DNA of 64,000 nucleotides, taken from assembly GCF_001613365.1 (NCBI RefSeq), contig NZ_BDCF01000021.1:1-64000 (forward strand), read 5' to 3'. Below the pieces are notes generated by a model, which worked only from the letters and a program-made list of their open reading frames with translations, did not search any database and was not told where the DNA came from. Shown one piece after another: positions 61,277-64,000 of the stretch (positions are counted from its first letter, which is position 1; each line of letters starts with the position of its first letter). The position numbers and the translations under genes were made by a program. This DNA is from Nocardia xishanensis NBRC 101358 (GTDB taxonomy: Bacteria; Actinomycetota; Actinomycetes; Mycobacteriales; Mycobacteriaceae).

Positions 61277-64000
61277 CGGCGGGCATCCCGTCCACGCAGC
61301 CACCGGTCGCCATCATCGGCATGGCGTGCCGGGTACCCGGCGCAGCGGGCTTGGACGAATTCTGGCAACTGCTGACGAGCGGACGCGACGCCACCGGCGA
61401 CCCGCCGCCTGGCCGCGCGGTGACGAGGCGGGCGGGCTACCTGGACGACATCGAGTGGTTCGACAACGACTGGTTCGCCATCTCCGCCCGCGAGGCCGCG
61501 CTGATGGATCCGCAGCAGCGCGTCGCGCTGGAGGTATCCGTCGAAGCGCTCGACGACGCCGGAATCGGCTATCGCACCCGCGGTTCGGACGCGGCGGTGA
61601 TCTTCGGCGCCTGCAACTTCGACCACGGCGTCACGGTGCTCGGCGGCGGCGAGCAGGACGCGCCGTACGCGGTGACCGGTTCGGCGTTGAGCATCATCGC
61701 CAACCGGCTTTCCTACGCGCTGGATCTGCACGGGCCGAGCCTGGTGGTGGACAGCGCGTGCTCGTCCTCGCTCGCGGCGGTGGACCTGGCCCTGCGGCTG
61801 CTCGCGGACGAGACGGTGCCGTTCGCGATCGTCGGCGGCGTGAATCTGACGCTGCTCCCGCACACTTCCGACTACCTTGCCGAGAGCGGATTCCTCGCGC
61901 CCGACGGACGCAGCAAACCGTTCTCCGCCGCGGCCGACGGCTACACGCGCAGCGACGGCTGCGGCGTGCTGGTCCTGCAGCGCACCGAAGACGCGCGGCG
62001 CGAGGGAAATCGGGTGTACGCCGAGATCCTCGGCGCGGCGGTCGGTTCCGGCGGACGCTCGAACGGCCTCTACGCGCCGAACGGGCGCGCTCAGCGCGAG
62101 ACCATCCGCTCCGCGTGGTCACGCGCCGGGCTCGACCCGCGCGACGCCGGATACATCGAATGCCACGGCACCGGAACGGCGCTCGGCGACGCGGTGGAAG
62201 TCGGCGCGCTCGCCGCGGTACTCGCCGACGAGAATGGCGTGGACACCTGGATCGGCTCGGTGAAGTCCAATCTCGGCAACCTCGAGGCGGCGGCGGGCGT
62301 CATCGGGCTGATCAAGACCGCGCTGTCGATCCACCGCGGTGTCATCCCGCCGACCATCCACTTCGACACTCCGAATCCGCTGCTGAAGCTCGATGAGCGC
62401 GGGCTGCGGGTGCCGCGGGAGCCGGTCGACTGGAGCGCGACCCCGCCGCGGGAGCGGCTGGCCGGGGTGAGCTCGTTCGGGTTCGGCGGGACCAACGCGC
62501 ACACGGTGTTGCGCGGGTATCCGGAGACGGCGGCATCGCGCGGCGAGGAGCCTCCGGTGCTGATTCCGGTGACCGGGCGCGACGTGGCCGATCTGCAGAT
62601 CCAGGCGCTGGCGCTGGCGCAGCGGCTCGATGCGGCGGACGAGTCCGCGGCGAATACCTTGGCCGCGGCGGCGGCCCGGTTGCTTCCCGAACACGCGCGC
62701 GCGGGCGTAATCGCGCACGACCGGGCGGAGGCGATCGCCGGACTGCGCGCGCTGGCCCGCGGCGAGAGTGGCCCCGGGATCATCGGTCCGAGCACGGGTG
62801 GGCAGCGCGGCGGTGTGCTGTTCCTGTTCTCGGGGCAGGGCGGGCAGCATGCGCGGATGGGTCGGGCGTTGGCCGCGCGCTATCCCGTGTTCGCGAGCGC
62901 ACTCGCAGAGGCCGCGGACGCGATCGCGGCGCAGGGCGGCCCGCGGGTGTGGACACCGCGCTACGGGTTCGGTCTCGGCGGAGACGGCCGCGCGGCCACC
63001 GAACTGGTGCAGCCCGCGATCTTCGCCTACCAGGTGGCATTGGCGAAGTTGCTCGGCTCCTGGGGTGTTCGGCCCGACGCGGTTGCCGGGCACAGCCTCG
63101 GCGAGATCGCGGCGGCGGCGGTGAGCGGCGGGTTGACGCTCGCCGACGCGGCGCTGGTCGCGGTGCGGCGCAGCCGCGCCTTGGCGCGGCTCGACGGTCA
63201 GGGCGCGATGGCGCTGCTCGAGGCGACGCCGGACGAGGCGGAGCGGCTGGTCGCGCCGGTACGGGCCGAGGTCGGTATCGCCGCCGTCAACGGACCTCGT
63301 TCGGTGGTGGTGTCCGGGACACCGCGCTATGTCGACACCATCGTGCGGCGAGCGAAGCGCCGCGGCATGTTCGCGCAGCGCATCGCCGTCGACTTCGCCG
63401 CGCACAGCCCGCAGGTGGCCTCGGTGCTCGCCGAATTCACCGAAGGATTGACCGATGTGGCGCCGCGCGCTCCGCACACGCCCATGTACTCCACCGCGCG
63501 TCGCGCCGCCGTGCTGAAGACCGCCGCGCTGGACCGCGACTACTGGGCCGAGAACGCCTCGGGCACCGTGGAACTCGCGTCCGCTCTGGAACGCGCGGCC
63601 GCGGATGGACTGGAGACGGTGCTGGAGTTGGCGCCGCACACCGTCCTCGCTTCGGCGGCCCGGGAATTGCCCGAATTCCGCGATTCCACCCATCCGGTGA
63701 CGGCCCGCGACGACGAGGCGGGAGCGTTCCTGCGCTGCCTGTCCCGGCTCTACGACGAGGGTCACTCGCTGGACTGGTCCGCGAATGGACGCTATCTCGT
63801 CCCGCCGCCGCGAAGACGCTGGCGGCGTACTCGATTCGCGCCGGTGACGCAGACGCGAACGGGGACGTCGATCCCCGCGTTCCGCCCGGATTCGCTGGAC
63901 GACCATGTGGTGCAGGGTGTTCCGACCGTTCCGGCCGTCTACTGGATCCGCCGGCTGCTGCACCTGGCGCACGGCGCGGCGGCCGGAATGATCGCCGATT
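61273..64000 (+). CDS. Type I polyketide synthase (3' end outside window)
   Basis: 909 codons are visible, open to the window end. KS domain (about 10-425): VAIIGMACRVPGA, nucleophile C163 in VDSACSSSLAAVD, H298 in ECHGTGTALGD, but N336 in KSNLGNLEAAAG where His is normal. AT domain (about 515-820): FLFSGQGGQHARMG, S608 in GHSLGE, FAAHS (H711) at the specificity motif, nearer the methylmalonyl YASH than the malonyl HAFH form. Then the DH domain begins: H878xxxGxxxxP in HVVQGVPTVP. The KS nucleophile is intact, so loading is possible, but condensation is doubtful if Asn336 is real. Confidence 0.95.
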   Translation, partial: MTAGIPSTQPPVAIIGMACRVPGAAGLDEFWQLLTSGRDATGDPPPGRAVTRRAGYLDDIEWFDNDWFAISAREAALMDPQQRVALEVSVEALDDAGIGYRTRGSDAAVIFGACNFDHGVTVLGGGEQDAPYAVTGSALSIIANRLSYALDLHGPSLVVDSACSSSLAAVDLALRLLADETVPFAIVGGVNLTLLPHTSDYLAESGFLAPDGRSKPFSAAADGYTRSDGCGVLVLQRTEDARREGNRVYAEILGAAVGSGGRSNGLYAPNGRAQRETIRSAWSRAGLDPRDAGYIECHGTGTALGDAVEVGALAAVLADENGVDTWIGSVKSNLGNLEAAAGVIGLIKTALSIHRGVIPPTIHFDTPNPLLKLDERGLRVPREPVDWSATPPRERLAGVSSFGFGGTNAHTVLRGYPETAASRGEEPPVLIPVTGRDVADLQIQALALAQRLDAADESAANTLAAAAARLLPEHARAGVIAHDRAEAIAGLRALARGESGPGIIGPSTGGQRGGVLFLFSGQGGQHARMGRALAARYPVFASALAEAADAIAAQGGPRVWTPRYGFGLGGDGRAATELVQPAIFAYQVALAKLLGSWGVRPDAVAGHSLGEIAAAAVSGGLTLADAALVAVRRSRALARLDGQGAMALLEATPDEAERLVAPVRAEVGIAAVNGPRSVVVSGTPRYVDTIVRRAKRRGMFAQRIAVDFAAHSPQVASVLAEFTEGLTDVAPRAPHTPMYSTARRAAVLKTAALDRDYWAENASGTVELASALERAAADGLETVLELAPHTVLASAARELPEFRDSTHPVTARDDEAGAFLRCLSRLYDEGHSLDWSANGRYLVPPPRRRWRRTRFAPVTQTRTGTSIPAFRPDSLDDHVVQGVPTVPAVYWIRRLLHLAHGAAAGMIAD

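Noticed and set aside
62119..63972. 617-codon minus-strand frame opposite the polyketide synthase
   Set aside because: Opposite strand of clear KS-AT sequence; Arg/His/Gln-rich without motifs.

Overview
The window is high-GC actinobacterial DNA, most likely from a Nocardia or a close mycolic-acid relative. This rests on gene order and gene content: a ponA1-type penicillin-binding protein followed by a GT87 mannosyltransferase, the block rpsF-ssb-rpsR-rplI-dnaB with an intein in dnaB (all as in Mycobacterium near its origin), a WS/DGAT acyltransferase, a FadD5-like ligase, a long secreted cutinase, KstR-like operator motifs and SigJ/ECF41 and ECF42 sigma factors. The genus is an inference; no rRNA gene is present.

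Region 1 (1-4195): the 3' part of ponA1 and a GT87 polyprenol-mannose transferase. Region 2 (4290-19881): a tellurite/Ter stress island. It has two TerD-like proteins reading left, three tandem AIM24 proteins reading right, a 2-oxoglutarate oxygenase, a left-reading chain (coiled-coil protein, CitE-like lyase, a large PRTase-TRSP-StiP-PELOTA fusion, HAD phosphatase), and a divergent right-reading terD, DUF475/TerC membrane protein and TerA-like protein. The lyase, fusion and HAD genes match the Ter-associated pathway proposed to make a nucleoside-like metabolite, while TerD/TerC/TerA form the metal-binding membrane part. Region 3 (19894-23827): an EamA transporter with a CGNR regulator, a DUF389 protein and a second GT87 gene.

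Region 4 (24018-29108): rpsF, ssb, rpsR, rplI, a strong terminator, a non-coding segment with clustered DnaA-box-like sites, and dnaB carrying a class 3 (W-C-T) intein whose endonuclease part holds two Cys4 clusters. Region 5 (29194-36921): small regulator/effector pairs (MarR + NTF2-like protein, LysR + NmrA-like reductase with a darcynin gene, ECF41 sigma + FAD oxidoreductase, YCII protein + ECF42 sigma). Region 6 (37298-46052): secreted esterase, SRPBCC protein, a frameshifted gene, a cutinase with a Thr/Pro tail, TetR, a type II haloacid-dehalogenase-like protein, EamA transporter, methyltransferase and WS/DGAT.

Region 7 (46053-60413): a nitronate-monooxygenase-like enzyme behind KstR-like boxes, a DUF5996 protein, a GntR regulator, a second frameshifted gene, an SGNH hydrolase opposite a 2OG oxygenase-SDR pair, a flippase-like protein with a pseudokinase-like middle, methyltransferase, TetR, a catalytically degenerate isochorismatase-fold protein, FadD5 and a second nitronate-monooxygenase-like enzyme behind 17-bp tandem repeats. 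Region 8 (60980-64000): a stand-alone acyl carrier protein translationally coupled to a type I polyketide synthase (KS-AT-DH start) that leaves the window; its KS has Asn where the KSNxGH histidine is expected.

The strongest candidates for something not well described are the compact Ter island with its four-domain fusion and AIM24 trio, the DnaA-box-like cluster before dnaB, and the zinc-cluster-bearing class 3 intein.
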